Notes: generated by a model not told the origin, from the sequence alone. A DNA stretch of 64,000 nt from Aquicella lusitana (GCF_902459475.1 NZ_LR699114.1:1860001-1924000); one strand, 5' to 3'. Shown: positions 48,230-57,158, counted from the stretch's first letter. Numbers and translations: made by a program.

Positions 48230-49480
48230 ATGGCATTTCTTCGCGTTTACGGCATTACATTATCTTCAAAAAACAACACATCAGAAACCGAATCTACGCT
48301 TTGGGCGATTACCTCATCCACTATTAACCGAGAAGGCAAAGAACAGCCTTTATGTGTGCTTGAATGTAGCTCCGAAACAGAAGCATTTGAAACTTTCAGT
48401 AATATCGATAATGCCATGGATCCCATGTTAGACGAATCGGAAGAAATATTTAATGAAAACGAAACATCCCTAGGCCTTCATCCTGCTTACTACCTGACCA
48501 CATCGGGCCGGCATGTGATCGCTTCCCAAAATCTTCTGGAAGAGTTATTTGATGCGAAGCCGGTCGAAAAACTGGCCTCCACTTCTGACGTTTTTTATCA
48601 TCTCTCCCAACATTCTGACCGTATTATCAAATATCAATTATTGACCTCTTTAAAGCAGCAGGACACCCCTGCAGAGGAAACGGTTGAAGATTATCTGGAT
48701 GACTTTTTAGGCGCAAAAAAATGGCACCGCGGTGCAAAATCAGCCGCTATTACGGAAGGATATTACTATGACGCGCTTATTTATCCTGATACAAACTTCT
48801 TTCATATCCTCTGGCTCCCGGCTGCGCCCTACAATGGCAAAAAGATGCTCAGCGCTTATGGCTGTAATCCAGCCAGTGCAAAAAGGTTGGAACAATTTAT
48901 TAAATACGAAGCTTCATCAAAAAGGCTTGATATCCCGCCTTTTTCATTGGCCCGTCACAATGACATTGTGGTCGCTTCAGAAGCGTTTTTGACAACACTC
49001 TTTGGTGAAAGGCCCGCCGTAATCAAATTCTCAACCCAAAAAGGGTTTCTCGATGCCGCCGCAGACCATAGGGCGGATTCCATTAGTGCAATCTATTCTG
49101 CATGGAATAATAAAAAGGCAAAGAGGGAAATGGCCCGCCTGCTTACACAACGAGACGCTCCCTTGCCACCGCCTTCCGCTATCCAAATGTGCTTGTTCAA
49201 ATCCTACAATCTGACCACGCCCTTGCCTTCGAAAAGTGATTTGCCTACGCCTACCAACGTGCAGCTCGCTGTTCCTGCCCAAAATAGCTTCTTGAATGCA
49301 CCACCTATAAATAATACTCAACCCTCTTTTCTCGTCCAAAATGCTTCGCTTTTCGGGACAGCGGTACAACCTAGACAGCTGCCCGGCTTTTCTTTAGCGC
49401 CCTATATATCCACACCGAATATGACTGATGAAGAATGGGTAGATAGTGTTATCATAAGCGATAGTCAAAATAGACTATAA
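48230..49480 (+). CDS. Hypothetical protein with internal duplication
   Basis: 416 residues, not recognised, no signal peptide or membrane segment. Two copies of one domain are visible: residues about 1-150 and about 180-310. The clearest shared core is HVIASQNLLEELF..KP against DIVVASEAFLTTLF..RP, each followed by a similar ST...F...H..D pattern; an LW-containing strand precedes both. The C-terminal 100 residues are Pro/Asn-rich and probably disordered. The gene is alone between the ABC genes and dapB. An effector role is possible on general grounds only. Confidence 0.55.
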   Translation: MAFLRVYGITLSSKNNTSETESTLWAITSSTINREGKEQPLCVLECSSETEAFETFSNIDNAMDPMLDESEEIFNENETSLGLHPAYYLTTSGRHVIASQNLLEELFDAKPVEKLASTSDVFYHLSQHSDRIIKYQLLTSLKQQDTPAEETVEDYLDDFLGAKKWHRGAKSAAITEGYYYDALIYPDTNFFHILWLPAAPYNGKKMLSAYGCNPASAKRLEQFIKYEASSKRLDIPPFSLARHNDIVVASEAFLTTLFGERPAVIKFSTQKGFLDAAADHRADSISAIYSAWNNKKAKREMARLLTQRDAPLPPPSAIQMCLFKSYNLTTPLPSKSDLPTPTNVQLAVPAQNSFLNAPPINNTQPSFLVQNASLFGTAVQPRQLPGFSLAPYISTPNMTDEEWVDSVIISDSQNRL

Positions 49481-49529
49481 TCAAACGCCGGATTTTGGGA
49501 AATTATATTCTGTTAATAAGGAATAAGGC

Positions 49530-50264
49530 ATGTCTATCAATGTACTGGTCAATGGTGCATTTGGCCGCATGGGCCAAATAACAGTCAAAGCCATTGAGGA
49601 GCATCCTGCATTGACGCTCGTAGGACAAACCGGACGGGAGTACGATTTAAAAAAATCGATCATTGACAGTCACGCGGAAGTTGTAATTGATTTCACGCGT
49701 CCTGAATGTGTGTTTGAAAATGCCTCTATTATCATCGAAACAGGCGCACATCCGGTAATTGGCACCAGCGGCCTCACTTCCGAGCAGATCAGCCTGTTAA
49801 GCGCGCAATGTGAAAAACAGCGGCTGGGCGGCATTATCGCGCCAAACTTTTCGCTGGGCGCGGTTCTGATGATGAAGTATGCAAAAGAAATTGCAAAATA
49901 TATGCCCCATGTTGAAATCATCGAAATGCATCACGCCAACAAGGCGGACAGCCCCTCCGGCACAGCCATCCGTTCGGCTGAAATGCTAGCTGAAGCCGCG
50001 GAACAACTGAACCAGCCTGTAAAACCCACGCATGAAACCGTCCCGGGGGCGCGCGGTGCCAATTACCGCGGCGTTCCCATTCACGCTGTCCGCCTGCCCG
50101 GATTCCTGGCACATCAGCAAATTATTTTTGGCAATGTTGGCGAGACGCTCACCCTTCGACATGACAGCATCGACCGGCAAGCCTTTATGCCCGGCGTCTG
50201 CTTTGCGTGTGAAAAAGTTGTTCAACTGAATGAGCTGGTTTACGGATTGGAGAAAATCTTATAA
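49530..50264 (+). CDS. dapB: 4-hydroxy-tetrahydrodipicolinate reductase
   Basis: 244 residues. N-terminal nucleotide site VNGAFGRMGQ, the substrate motif EMHHANKADSPSGTA with catalytic His and Lys, and NFSLGAVLMM. Reduces the dihydrodipicolinate intermediate in lysine and meso-diaminopimelate synthesis. A clear terminator follows at 50298-50325. Confidence 0.96.
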   Translation: MSINVLVNGAFGRMGQITVKAIEEHPALTLVGQTGREYDLKKSIIDSHAEVVIDFTRPECVFENASIIIETGAHPVIGTSGLTSEQISLLSAQCEKQRLGGIIAPNFSLGAVLMMKYAKEIAKYMPHVEIIEMHHANKADSPSGTAIRSAEMLAEAAEQLNQPVKPTHETVPGARGANYRGVPIHAVRLPGFLAHQQIIFGNVGETLTLRHDSIDRQAFMPGVCFACEKVVQLNELVYGLEKIL

Positions 50265-50297
50265 CCGTAACGGTTAGTTCAATAGCACCACCTAAGG

Positions 50298-50325
50298 AAA
50301 AGGGCACGGAAGTACGCGCCCTTTT
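50298..50325 (+). terminator. Intrinsic terminator of dapB
   Basis: AAAAGGGC pairs with GCCCTTTT around a 12-base loop, 33 bases after the dapB stop, with T-rich DNA (TTTTGTTGTT) at the 3' side. Confidence 0.7.
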
Positions 50326-50345
50326 GTTGTTGCGCCAATAAATGA

Positions 50346-50465
50346 TTAGCCTTCCCCTTTCATTGACATCGGCTGCTGCGGCTGATCGCACGATTTGGAA
50401 TAACAGCCGCCTAACAAAACACTGGCCATGATAACTGCAAGAATAATTCCTGTTACCTTTCTCAT
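50346..50465 (-). CDS. Tiny lipoprotein (39 residues)
   Basis: A 39-codon frame on the minus strand starts at an ATG preceded by AAAAGGAGC and encodes a classic lipoprotein signal: basic MRK, hydrophobic core and lipobox LLGGC, followed by only about 19 mature residues (Tyr, Ser, Lys, one more Cys, Gln/Pro-rich, ending MKGEG). Function unknown; very small lipoproteins of this type are common and easily missed. It is convergent with dapB. Confidence 0.65.
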   Translation of the reverse strand: MRKVTGIILAVIMASVLLGGCYSKSCDQPQQPMSMKGEG

Positions 50466-50746
50466 CGCTAAGCTCCTTTTATTAGGTAAAAAATGCCAAT
50501 TACATTCCTATTATACAGATTCTGTTTTATCCTGACATGCCCCGGCACTTTCCATGGGACGGTTGTGATTTGATTAAAGTGTTTTGCCCCACTGTTGTGT
50601 AATCAAAAAACAAGCCGCCCCAGGGAAAAGGCCAGGAAAGAAGGTCATAAACAGGGATTGATGGGTTAGCAGGGAAAAGAATAAGATAATATCGCATCAT
50701 AGCGAATTTTCATTGAATATCAATAGGCATTCAGTATGATAAGCCC

Positions 50747-51574
50747 ATGAAAACAAAGCACACCTCCTCACAACCCATCGGTATTTTCGATAGCGGCATT
50801 GGCGGCCTGACTGTCGCTCATGCACTGGTGACTCATTTGCCCAAAGAAAATATCATTTATTTTGGCGATACAGCTCATCTTCCCTATGGCGACAAATCGA
50901 CTGCTGCAATCCAGGCTTATGCCATTAAAATCGTAAACATGCTGCTCCAGCAGGAATGCAAACTGATTCTCATTGCCTGCCACTCAGCTTCTGCGGCAGC
51001 TTACGAACTCGTAAAGGAATATATTGGCAGCAAAGCCCTGGTGATGAACGTGATTGATCCTGTTATTCACCTGCTTAAAGAAAAGTATATTACCAAGCAT
51101 GTAGGCCTTATTGGCACGCGGCAAACCGTCAACTCGCATATTTATAAAAAGAAGATTGACGATTTAAACCTGGGCATCCGTCTATCCTCTTCTGCCACCA
51201 ATCTGCTGGCTTCTGCCATCGAGGAATTTGGCAATCACCGCGTTATCGATGTCTTGCTGGAAACGTATCTGGCCCAACCGAATTTACAAAATATTGATGC
51301 CCTGCTGCTTGCCTGTACCCATTATCCCATCATCAAAGAACGTATTTCTCAGCATTATCAAAAACAAAACGATGGTCATATTGAACTGATTGATTCCTCA
51401 GACATTGTCGCTCAGGCTGTTAAAAAACAACTACACAAAAATAATTTACTTAATGAAAACGGCACAAGCGCCAAGCATTTTTATGTTTCGGATTACACAG
51501 AGTCCTTTGCAAATAATGCCAAACTATTCTTCGGCGAAGATATCAAGCTGGAACATTATCCTCTGTGGGATTAA
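50747..51574 (+). CDS. murI: Glutamate racemase
   Basis: 275 residues. Asp in FDSGIGGLT, first catalytic Cys in IACHSASA (about residue 79; the usual Asn after the Cys is His here) and second Cys in ACTHYP (about 190). Supplies D-glutamate for peptidoglycan. The 280 bases upstream contain no gene I can see. Confidence 0.94.
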   Translation: MKTKHTSSQPIGIFDSGIGGLTVAHALVTHLPKENIIYFGDTAHLPYGDKSTAAIQAYAIKIVNMLLQQECKLILIACHSASAAAYELVKEYIGSKALVMNVIDPVIHLLKEKYITKHVGLIGTRQTVNSHIYKKKIDDLNLGIRLSSSATNLLASAIEEFGNHRVIDVLLETYLAQPNLQNIDALLLACTHYPIIKERISQHYQKQNDGHIELIDSSDIVAQAVKKQLHKNNLLNENGTSAKHFYVSDYTESFANNAKLFFGEDIKLEHYPLWD

Positions 51575-51608
51575 GAGAAGTGTTAGCGCTAAGTAAGAGA
51601 TATCCAAT

Positions 51609-52457
51609 ATGAACTATCGTCATTTGTTTCATGCCGGTAATTTTGCTGACGTGGTCAAACACGTTACGCTTGTTGCGCTGCTTGCTTCATTAGCGCGCAA
51701 AGAAACCCCCTTCTGTTACATCGACACACACGCGGGTACGGGTTTTTACGATTTATCTTCTGAGTTTGCTGCAAAGAATAAAGAATATGAAGGTGGCATT
51801 GAAAAAGTTATTCAACAAGATAATCCGCCTGATTTGATCAGACGGTATCTGTACTGCGTGCATCAAATCAATAATAAATTAACTTCGTCAACATTCGCTT
51901 CTTTACGTTACTATCCGGGTTCGCCCATGATTGCGCGCTGCCTTGCACGCCCTCATGACCGCATTATCGCTTGCGAATTACAACCGGCAGAATACCAGGC
52001 ACTTCGGACGGCTTTTGCTGGTGACAAGCAGGTTGCAATTCATCACATGGATGGCTTTCTTGGCCTGAAAGCATTTTTACCGCCTCATGAGCGCCGTGGA
52101 TTAGTACTGATTGATCCTCCTTACGAAAATCCGGACGAATTCACCCGCATTGCGCACGCCTTGCCAACTGCATTAAAGCGCTGGGAAACGGGTATCTATG
52201 CCATCTGGTATCCCATCAAAGAAAAGAGCCAGGTTGAGCGTTTTTACCGCGCCATTAAAAAAGACCTGGTTTTGCCTGTACTAGCCATTGAATTTACTAT
52301 CTTTCCTGATCTGCCTAACCATTTAAATGGCTGCGGGATGGTGGTTATTAACCCACCCTGGCAGTTTGATACAGTCATCGCGGAAACGCTCCCCTGGCTG
52401 TGGAAAGCGTTAACTATCAATGACCAAGGCGCTTATCGCACTTATCCGCTGAAATAA
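51609..52457 (+). CDS. rlmJ: 23S rRNA adenine-2030 N6-methyltransferase RlmJ
   Basis: 282 residues. N-terminal MNYRHLFHAGNFADVVKH signature, SAM region DTHAGTGFYDL and catalytic motif IDPPYE. Methylates A2030 of 23S rRNA. Follows murI by 34 bases on the same strand. Confidence 0.94.
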   Translation: MNYRHLFHAGNFADVVKHVTLVALLASLARKETPFCYIDTHAGTGFYDLSSEFAAKNKEYEGGIEKVIQQDNPPDLIRRYLYCVHQINNKLTSSTFASLRYYPGSPMIARCLARPHDRIIACELQPAEYQALRTAFAGDKQVAIHHMDGFLGLKAFLPPHERRGLVLIDPPYENPDEFTRIAHALPTALKRWETGIYAIWYPIKEKSQVERFYRAIKKDLVLPVLAIEFTIFPDLPNHLNGCGMVVINPPWQFDTVIAETLPWLWKALTINDQGAYRTYPLK

Positions 52458-52500
52458 TTGCTAAAATAGTAAAGATAATGGATAGACGAGGGAGAATGTC

Positions 52501-52704
52501 ATGAAGCAGCTTCTCACAATCGTTGCAACTATCGTATGTGTTATTGGTTTAACCGGCGCCTCCTGCTCAAGACAGGACATGGGTATGGTAGGTGGCGGTG
52601 TCGTAGGCGGTGCGGCTGGCCATGCGCTCACAGGCGGCAGTGCAGTGGGTACCGTAGCAGGCGCAGTCGGTGGTGCCTATGTTGGCAGGGAATTAGCTCG
52701 GTAA
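52501..52704 (+). CDS. Glycine-zipper small protein, copy A
   Basis: 67 residues: N-terminal hydrophobic signal (about 1-20) ending near GASC, then a glycine zipper (GGGVVGGAAGHALTGG and AGAVGGAYVG) to the C-terminal RELAR. Similar small proteins (OsmB-like) are envelope stress lipoproteins; the residue pattern before the Cys is not an ideal lipobox. A GAGGGAG site precedes the ATG. A paralogue lies 250 bases downstream. Confidence 0.7.
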   Translation: MKQLLTIVATIVCVIGLTGASCSRQDMGMVGGGVVGGAAGHALTGGSAVGTVAGAVGGAYVGRELAR

Positions 52705-52722
52705 GCGTGATCCTGCCTCTGC

Positions 52723-52757
52723 ATCCCGCATCTTATACATAAGATAAGATGCGGGAT
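52723..52757 (+). terminator. Intrinsic terminator between the glycine-zipper genes
   Basis: A perfect 14-bp stem (52723-52736 with 52744-52757), 7-base loop, followed by GGCGTTTTTT. It separates transcription of the two paralogues, so copy B should have its own promoter in 52770-52950. Confidence 0.8.
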
Positions 52758-52952
52758 AGGCGTTTTTTAATGAATGTCCAATTGAAAAAATTAAGAAATT
52801 TTTGTTCTCTCTTCGCACCAAGCAACGCCCTGCTCTCTTTTGGAAAAGCTGAAGAATCAATGAGTAAGATCAAAATCCCCCTTCTTAACCCCGAATAGTT
52901 GTAAAATAGAGTGGAAGAAACGCTGGAAGAATAAAAGAAGGAGTAGGCAATC

Positions 52953-53156
52953 ATGAACAAGATCTTGATAACACTTGGCACGCTAGTTCTTGCAGCCAGT
53001 CTGGCTGGCGCTGCCTGCCAGCGACAGGATGTAGGTATGGTCGCAGGCGGTGTAGTTGGTGGTGCCGCCGGTCATGAACTCACTGGTGGCAGTGCATTAG
53101 GCACCGTAGCAGGGGCAGTCGGTGGTGCCTATGTTGGCAGAGAATTAGCACGATAA
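52953..53156 (+). CDS. Glycine-zipper small protein, copy B
   Basis: 67 residues, the same length as copy A and nearly identical from the RQD.GMV segment to the C-terminus, while the signal peptides differ clearly. This shows a tandem duplication with conservation of the zipper. An AAGAAGGAG site precedes the ATG. Function unknown; probably envelope-associated. Confidence 0.7.
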   Translation: MNKILITLGTLVLAASLAGAACQRQDVGMVAGGVVGGAAGHELTGGSALGTVAGAVGGAYVGRELAR

Positions 53157-53185
53157 AAAAGAAAATGAAGCGCTTGCTAAAAGGA

Positions 53186-53210
53186 CCCGCCTTCTATGGT
53201 TGAAGGCGGG
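53186..53210 (+). terminator. Hairpin after glycine-zipper copy B
   Basis: CCCGCCTTC pairs with GAAGGCGGG around a 7-base loop, 30 bases past the stop, with TTTT about 10 bases further. It lies between convergent genes and may serve both. Confidence 0.5.
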
Positions 53211-53226
53211 CAAGTAAGCATTTTAA

Positions 53227-53724
53227 TTAATTGGGAGACTTAAAAATACAGGAAATACTTTGTGTATTTTCCATTTTTTTATCTTCAGATTTATTTACCC
53301 CTTCCTCTTTTTTCGCCGAATTCCACAAGGTAAATCCTGAATCAGCTCCCCGAATAACTGGAAAAGTTCGAGGAATAGAAGTGGTATTAAAACCTGCATA
53401 ACTAAAAATAGAGTCGCTATAGGGAAAATGTTCAAACCTGGGAGTTTTGCTTTTGCTTGAGCTAAAAGTCTTTTTTTTAGCTGCTACTTCAGCTTTGACT
53501 TCTGTCACTTCTTCAATTACCGGATCAGGTTGTATCACAGTTTTCCCCTGATTATCGGCTTTCTTTATTGCTGGTGTGTCTGATTGACCTCGTGCTGCCT
53601 CGATTGAACTCTTCTCTGAGTCTGCTTTCTTTTGCAGCCGGTTTTCCAGCTCATCGTCACTCAGCAAGGGCTGTTGCTCGTTACTCTCTTTTTTTTCAAG
53701 CAGCTGTTTTATTCTTAGCATCAT
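53227..53724 (-). CDS. Hypothetical soluble protein with ExxPLL motif
   Basis: 165 residues from the ATG at 53724, which has a GAGGAGA site; an upstream in-frame codon at 53778 is less likely. Charged, low-complexity and probably disordered: Lys/Glu-rich N-terminus containing EQQPLL (bases 53662-53679, residues 16-21), then Ser/Lys-rich and a hydrophobic-poor C-terminus. No known domain. The motif matches those in the proteins encoded at 30829-31734 and 34395-35441 and the host acidic di-leucine signal. Effector candidate by that feature only. Confidence 0.5.
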   Translation of the reverse strand: MMLRIKQLLEKKESNEQQPLLSDDELENRLQKKADSEKSSIEAARGQSDTPAIKKADNQGKTVIQPDPVIEEVTEVKAEVAAKKKTFSSSKSKTPRFEHFPYSDSIFSYAGFNTTSIPRTFPVIRGADSGFTLWNSAKKEEGVNKSEDKKMENTQSISCIFKSPN

Positions 53725-53900
53725 TTTTTCTCCTCGTTCAGGTCTAATTCTTAAAATAATCTTAAGAGAGCTTAGCATTTATCATAGCCGTGTCAATGCC
53801 CTGTTCAAATATGAACCGCCTCGCCCATCCAACATCCCTAACTTCTCGAACCTTCTCAATAGTGATATTCTTCAACGGATTAACTGGGAGGAGTACCGAT

Positions 53901-54359
53901 ATGACGCTTAAAATTGGTGATATGGCACCGGATTTCACGCTGTCTGATGACAGAGAAAAAAACATTACCCTCAGCCACTTGCGTGGCAAAAAAGTGGTGC
54001 TCTTCTTTTATCCCAAAGACAATACACCGGGCTGCACACGTGAAGCCTGCGATTTTCGCGACCAGTTTGCCGCGTTCACAAAACAAGGTGTAGAAGTGTT
54101 CGGCATTTCCAAAGACAGCGCTAAAGCGCATACCAAATTCAAGGAAAAATACGGCCTGCCCTTCCCGCTTTTGGTCGATGCCAATGCCGACGTGTGCGAG
54201 GCTTACGGTGTTATTAATAAAAAAAGTATGTTCGGTAAAACCTTTTTAGGCATTCAACGTTCAACATTTCTGATCGATGAACAGGGTGCCATTCGCGGGA
54301 TTTGGCGCAAAGTCAAAGTTCCTGGCCATGTGGAGCAGGTATTAAATGAAATCCAATAA
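53901..54359 (+). CDS. bcp: Thiol peroxidase Bcp (peroxiredoxin)
   Basis: 152 residues from the ATG at 53901, chosen for its GGGAGGAG site and the typical N-terminus MTLKIGDMAPDF; a longer frame from 53790 has no support. Peroxidatic Cys in PKDNTPGCTREACDF (about 45) with the second Cys five residues later, as in Bcp. Reduces hydrogen and organic peroxides using thioredoxin. Overlaps proS by 14 bases. Confidence 0.94.
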   Translation: MTLKIGDMAPDFTLSDDREKNITLSHLRGKKVVLFFYPKDNTPGCTREACDFRDQFAAFTKQGVEVFGISKDSAKAHTKFKEKYGLPFPLLVDANADVCEAYGVINKKSMFGKTFLGIQRSTFLIDEQGAIRGIWRKVKVPGHVEQVLNEIQ

Positions 54360-55851
54360 AACGCTTAAAACAGCCATCACCCCCACGCGCGAAGAAAACT
54401 ATCCCGAATGGTATCAGCAAGTCATTAAGGCAGCGGATCTTGCTGAAGTTTCGCCAGTGCGCGGCTGCATGATTATCAAGCCCTGGGGTTTTGCCATCTG
54501 GGAAAATATACAGTCCATTTTAAATGAGCAGTTTAAAGCAACAGGACACAAAAACCTTTATTTTCCACTTTTGATTCCCATGAGCTTCATGCAAAAAGAA
54601 GCGGAACACATAGAAGGTTTTGCAAAAGAATGTGCGGTTGTGACACATCACCGGCTCGCTACCAATGAAGAAGGCAAACTCGTGCCAAGCGGTGAACTGG
54701 AAGAGCCCTACATTATTCGCCCGACTTCCGAAACAATCATCGGCGATGCTTTCGCGCGCTGGATTCAATCTTATCGGGATCTGCCGCTGCTGATTAATCA
54801 ATGGGCCAATGTCATGCGATGGGAAATGCGCACACGCATGTTTTTGCGCACGACAGAATTTCTGTGGCAGGAAGGCCATACTGCCCACGCCACGGCGGAA
54901 GAAGCCATGGAAGAATCACGTGCCATGCTCGACCTTTATGCCGACTTTGCTGAAAATTACATGGCCATGCCTGTCATTAAAGGCGAAAAAACCGCAAGCG
55001 AACGCTTTCCGGGCGCTGTCAATACGTATTGCATTGAATCCATGATGCAGGATAAAAAAGCGCTGCAAGCTGGAACGTCTCACTTCCTCGGCCAGCATTT
55101 TTCACGCGGATTCAATATCAAATACCTGAGCGCCGAAGGCAGAGAAGAATTTGTCTGGACGACTTCGTGGGGTGTCTCGACCCGATTGATCGGCGGCCTC
55201 ATCATGACGCACAGCGATGATAACGGCCTCGTTTTACCGCCGCGACTTGCTCCATCGCATGTTGTTATTTTGCCTGTCATTCATAAGGAAGAAGATCGCG
55301 CCAATATTCTCACTTACTGCGATCAGTTGGCTGATGAGCTACGCCACATAACGTATTATGGCCGCCGGCTTGGCGTTGAAGTGGATAAACGTGATTTACC
55401 CGGCGGAGAAAAAGCCTGGGGCTGGGTCAAGAAAGGCATCCCTTTGCGGCTTGAAATCGGCAACAAAGAATATTCCGCCAATACGGTATTCATGGGCCGA
55501 CGCGACAAGGAATATAAAGACCGCAAATCGCTTCCGCGCGAAGTTTTTCTTTCCAGTGTCACCACGGAACTCGAAGAACTGCAGACAAACTTGCTGCAAC
55601 GTGCGCATGCGTTTCAAAAGCAGAATACGCAAACCATCACAGACCGAAACGCATTTTATGAATTTTTCAACGGCGATGGCGGCTTTGCACTAGCACATTG
55701 GAATGGTGATCCTGTCATTGAAGAAAAAATAAAACAGGAACTCAGCGTGACCATTCGCTGCATTCCTTTTAGCAATGAATCGCGAACAGGCAAATGCATC
55801 TTTACCGGCGAAGCAAGCTCTCAGCAGGCGCTGTTTGCGAAAGCTTATTGA
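54346..55851 (+). CDS. proS: Prolyl-tRNA synthetase, archaeal/eukaryotic-like type
   Basis: 501 residues: class II core with RPTSETIIGDAFARWI (motif 2 region), MRTRMFLRTTEFLWQEGHTAH and the FNIKYLSAEGREEFVWTTSWG segment, then anticodon-binding and C-terminal zinc-like domains. The absence of the large insertion domain of the E. coli-type enzyme and these motifs place it in the short archaeal/eukaryotic-like group found in scattered bacteria. Translationally coupled to bcp. A good hairpin follows at 55884-55910. Confidence 0.93.
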   Translation: MKSNKTLKTAITPTREENYPEWYQQVIKAADLAEVSPVRGCMIIKPWGFAIWENIQSILNEQFKATGHKNLYFPLLIPMSFMQKEAEHIEGFAKECAVVTHHRLATNEEGKLVPSGELEEPYIIRPTSETIIGDAFARWIQSYRDLPLLINQWANVMRWEMRTRMFLRTTEFLWQEGHTAHATAEEAMEESRAMLDLYADFAENYMAMPVIKGEKTASERFPGAVNTYCIESMMQDKKALQAGTSHFLGQHFSRGFNIKYLSAEGREEFVWTTSWGVSTRLIGGLIMTHSDDNGLVLPPRLAPSHVVILPVIHKEEDRANILTYCDQLADELRHITYYGRRLGVEVDKRDLPGGEKAWGWVKKGIPLRLEIGNKEYSANTVFMGRRDKEYKDRKSLPREVFLSSVTTELEELQTNLLQRAHAFQKQNTQTITDRNAFYEFFNGDGGFALAHWNGDPVIEEKIKQELSVTIRCIPFSNESRTGKCIFTGEASSQQALFAKAY

Positions 55852-55883
55852 TTTATTTGCCGCAGCGATATCATTCCTCAACA

Positions 55884-55910
55884 GCCAAGCGCCTTATTGC
55901 GGCGCTTGGC
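55884..55910 (+). terminator. Terminator of proS
   Basis: GCCAAGCGCC pairs with GGCGCTTGGC (10 bp, 7-base loop), 33 bases after the proS stop, followed by CCTTTTAG. It lies just before the convergent peptidase gene's end. Confidence 0.6.
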
Positions 55911-55919
55911 ATAAGCCTT

Positions 55920-57158
55920 TTAGCGCTTCAAAGAAGAAGTTGAAAGAAGCGGAGTAATAATCGGCTCGGCAAGCTCTACTGCAAAAGCCGTACTCAATTT
56001 TACAAAATCGCGAACGTGTGTCAGTGATAACTTATCCATTGTATCGCGGCGCTTGTGCACATAAGGGTTACTCGTTTCATCCATGGTTTCCAGCGGATAA
56101 GCAACGCGATTACCGTTTTGATACCAGATAACATGATCGCTGCATGCATAACCGCAGCGCCGGACACCCACGGGAAGCTTCACATAGGCCGTTACCAAAT
56201 CGGCCACAAAGGTGGTCAATCCAGCATCGGTTGAATCATCCGCGAGACCAATTTGGGGCTCACCATCAGCACCCACATAACCTGTCATATCCAGTTGCAA
56301 CACTGAATCAACCGGAAGATGGTGGCGTTTGAAATACTGAACCACACTTTGTGAGCCCAGCTTGCCTGCTTCACTACCTGCATACCACACAAGATAAATA
56401 GGCTTGTTAAATTGCAAATGGCTGTTCAACAACAGCCGCGCCGTTTCAAGCACGGTCGCAACGCCAGAAGCACCATCATCCGCCCCTGGCTGCGATTCAT
56501 CAACACTGTCAATCGTATCCAAATGCGCCCCGATCACAATGCCGGGCTCGCTCAACGCCTTGCCGATTTTCATCATCACAGAAGGCTGTTTGCTATGACC
56601 CTCCGTAGGTATCAGCAAAAGCTCAGTATCCTTTCTTTCGGAAGACGCTATCAATGTTTTGGCCTGCTGTCTGATCCACTGCGCTGCCCGCGCACCATCC
56701 TCAGAATGCAGATGACGATCTGGAAAATGCGTCAGCTTGCTGAGTTCCCGCCTGATTTGCGCGGTATCAATTTCTCTCACCAGGCTGTTGACCTCGTTTT
56801 GGTATTGAATTTTATAATGGCGGGTCAAATCCCCCCGACGAGAAGCAGGCGCATAGTGCGAGAGAAAGGCAGCGGCATCAAGCTGTTTGCGCTTGGAATA
56901 ATCCCGCCAGGCCCGTGTCACATTAATAAAACCTCTGCAGCGTGCTTCCTTTTTTACTACCGCTGCTTGCAACGGATGCAAGTCAGTTATTTTGATTAAG
57001 CGCAGCCATTTTAAGCTGGCCAGCTCTTCGTACCGAAATGAATTTCCTGAAAGCAAACAACGCGGCACGACTAGAAATTGTTCGCTCGTCCCCGCGTAAC
57101 TGTTTAGCATGCATAACAACAATCCTGCAAAAGCGAGATAGCGCACCACTATCCTCAT
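55920..57158 (-). CDS. M28-family peptidase, secreted
   Basis: 412 residues. A signal peptide ending SYA (about 22) predicts export to the periplasm or beyond. An unassigned N-terminal domain (about 25-160) precedes the M28 zinc aminopeptidase domain. Zinc ligands: His in GAHLDT, Asp in GADDG, Glu in GSEAGKLGS, Asp in LDMTGY and His in SDHVIW are present. The residue that is normally the catalytic Glu directly before the zinc Glu is Ser here, which questions activity. Legionella secretes related aminopeptidases (LapA/LapB); this may be a divergent relative. It is minus strand, convergent with proS. Confidence 0.8.
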   Translation of the reverse strand: MRIVVRYLAFAGLLLCMLNSYAGTSEQFLVVPRCLLSGNSFRYEELASLKWLRLIKITDLHPLQAAVVKKEARCRGFINVTRAWRDYSKRKQLDAAAFLSHYAPASRRGDLTRHYKIQYQNEVNSLVREIDTAQIRRELSKLTHFPDRHLHSEDGARAAQWIRQQAKTLIASSERKDTELLLIPTEGHSKQPSVMMKIGKALSEPGIVIGAHLDTIDSVDESQPGADDGASGVATVLETARLLLNSHLQFNKPIYLVWYAGSEAGKLGSQSVVQYFKRHHLPVDSVLQLDMTGYVGADGEPQIGLADDSTDAGLTTFVADLVTAYVKLPVGVRRCGYACSDHVIWYQNGNRVAYPLETMDETSNPYVHKRRDTMDKLSLTHVRDFVKLSTAFAVELAEPIITPLLSTSSLKR

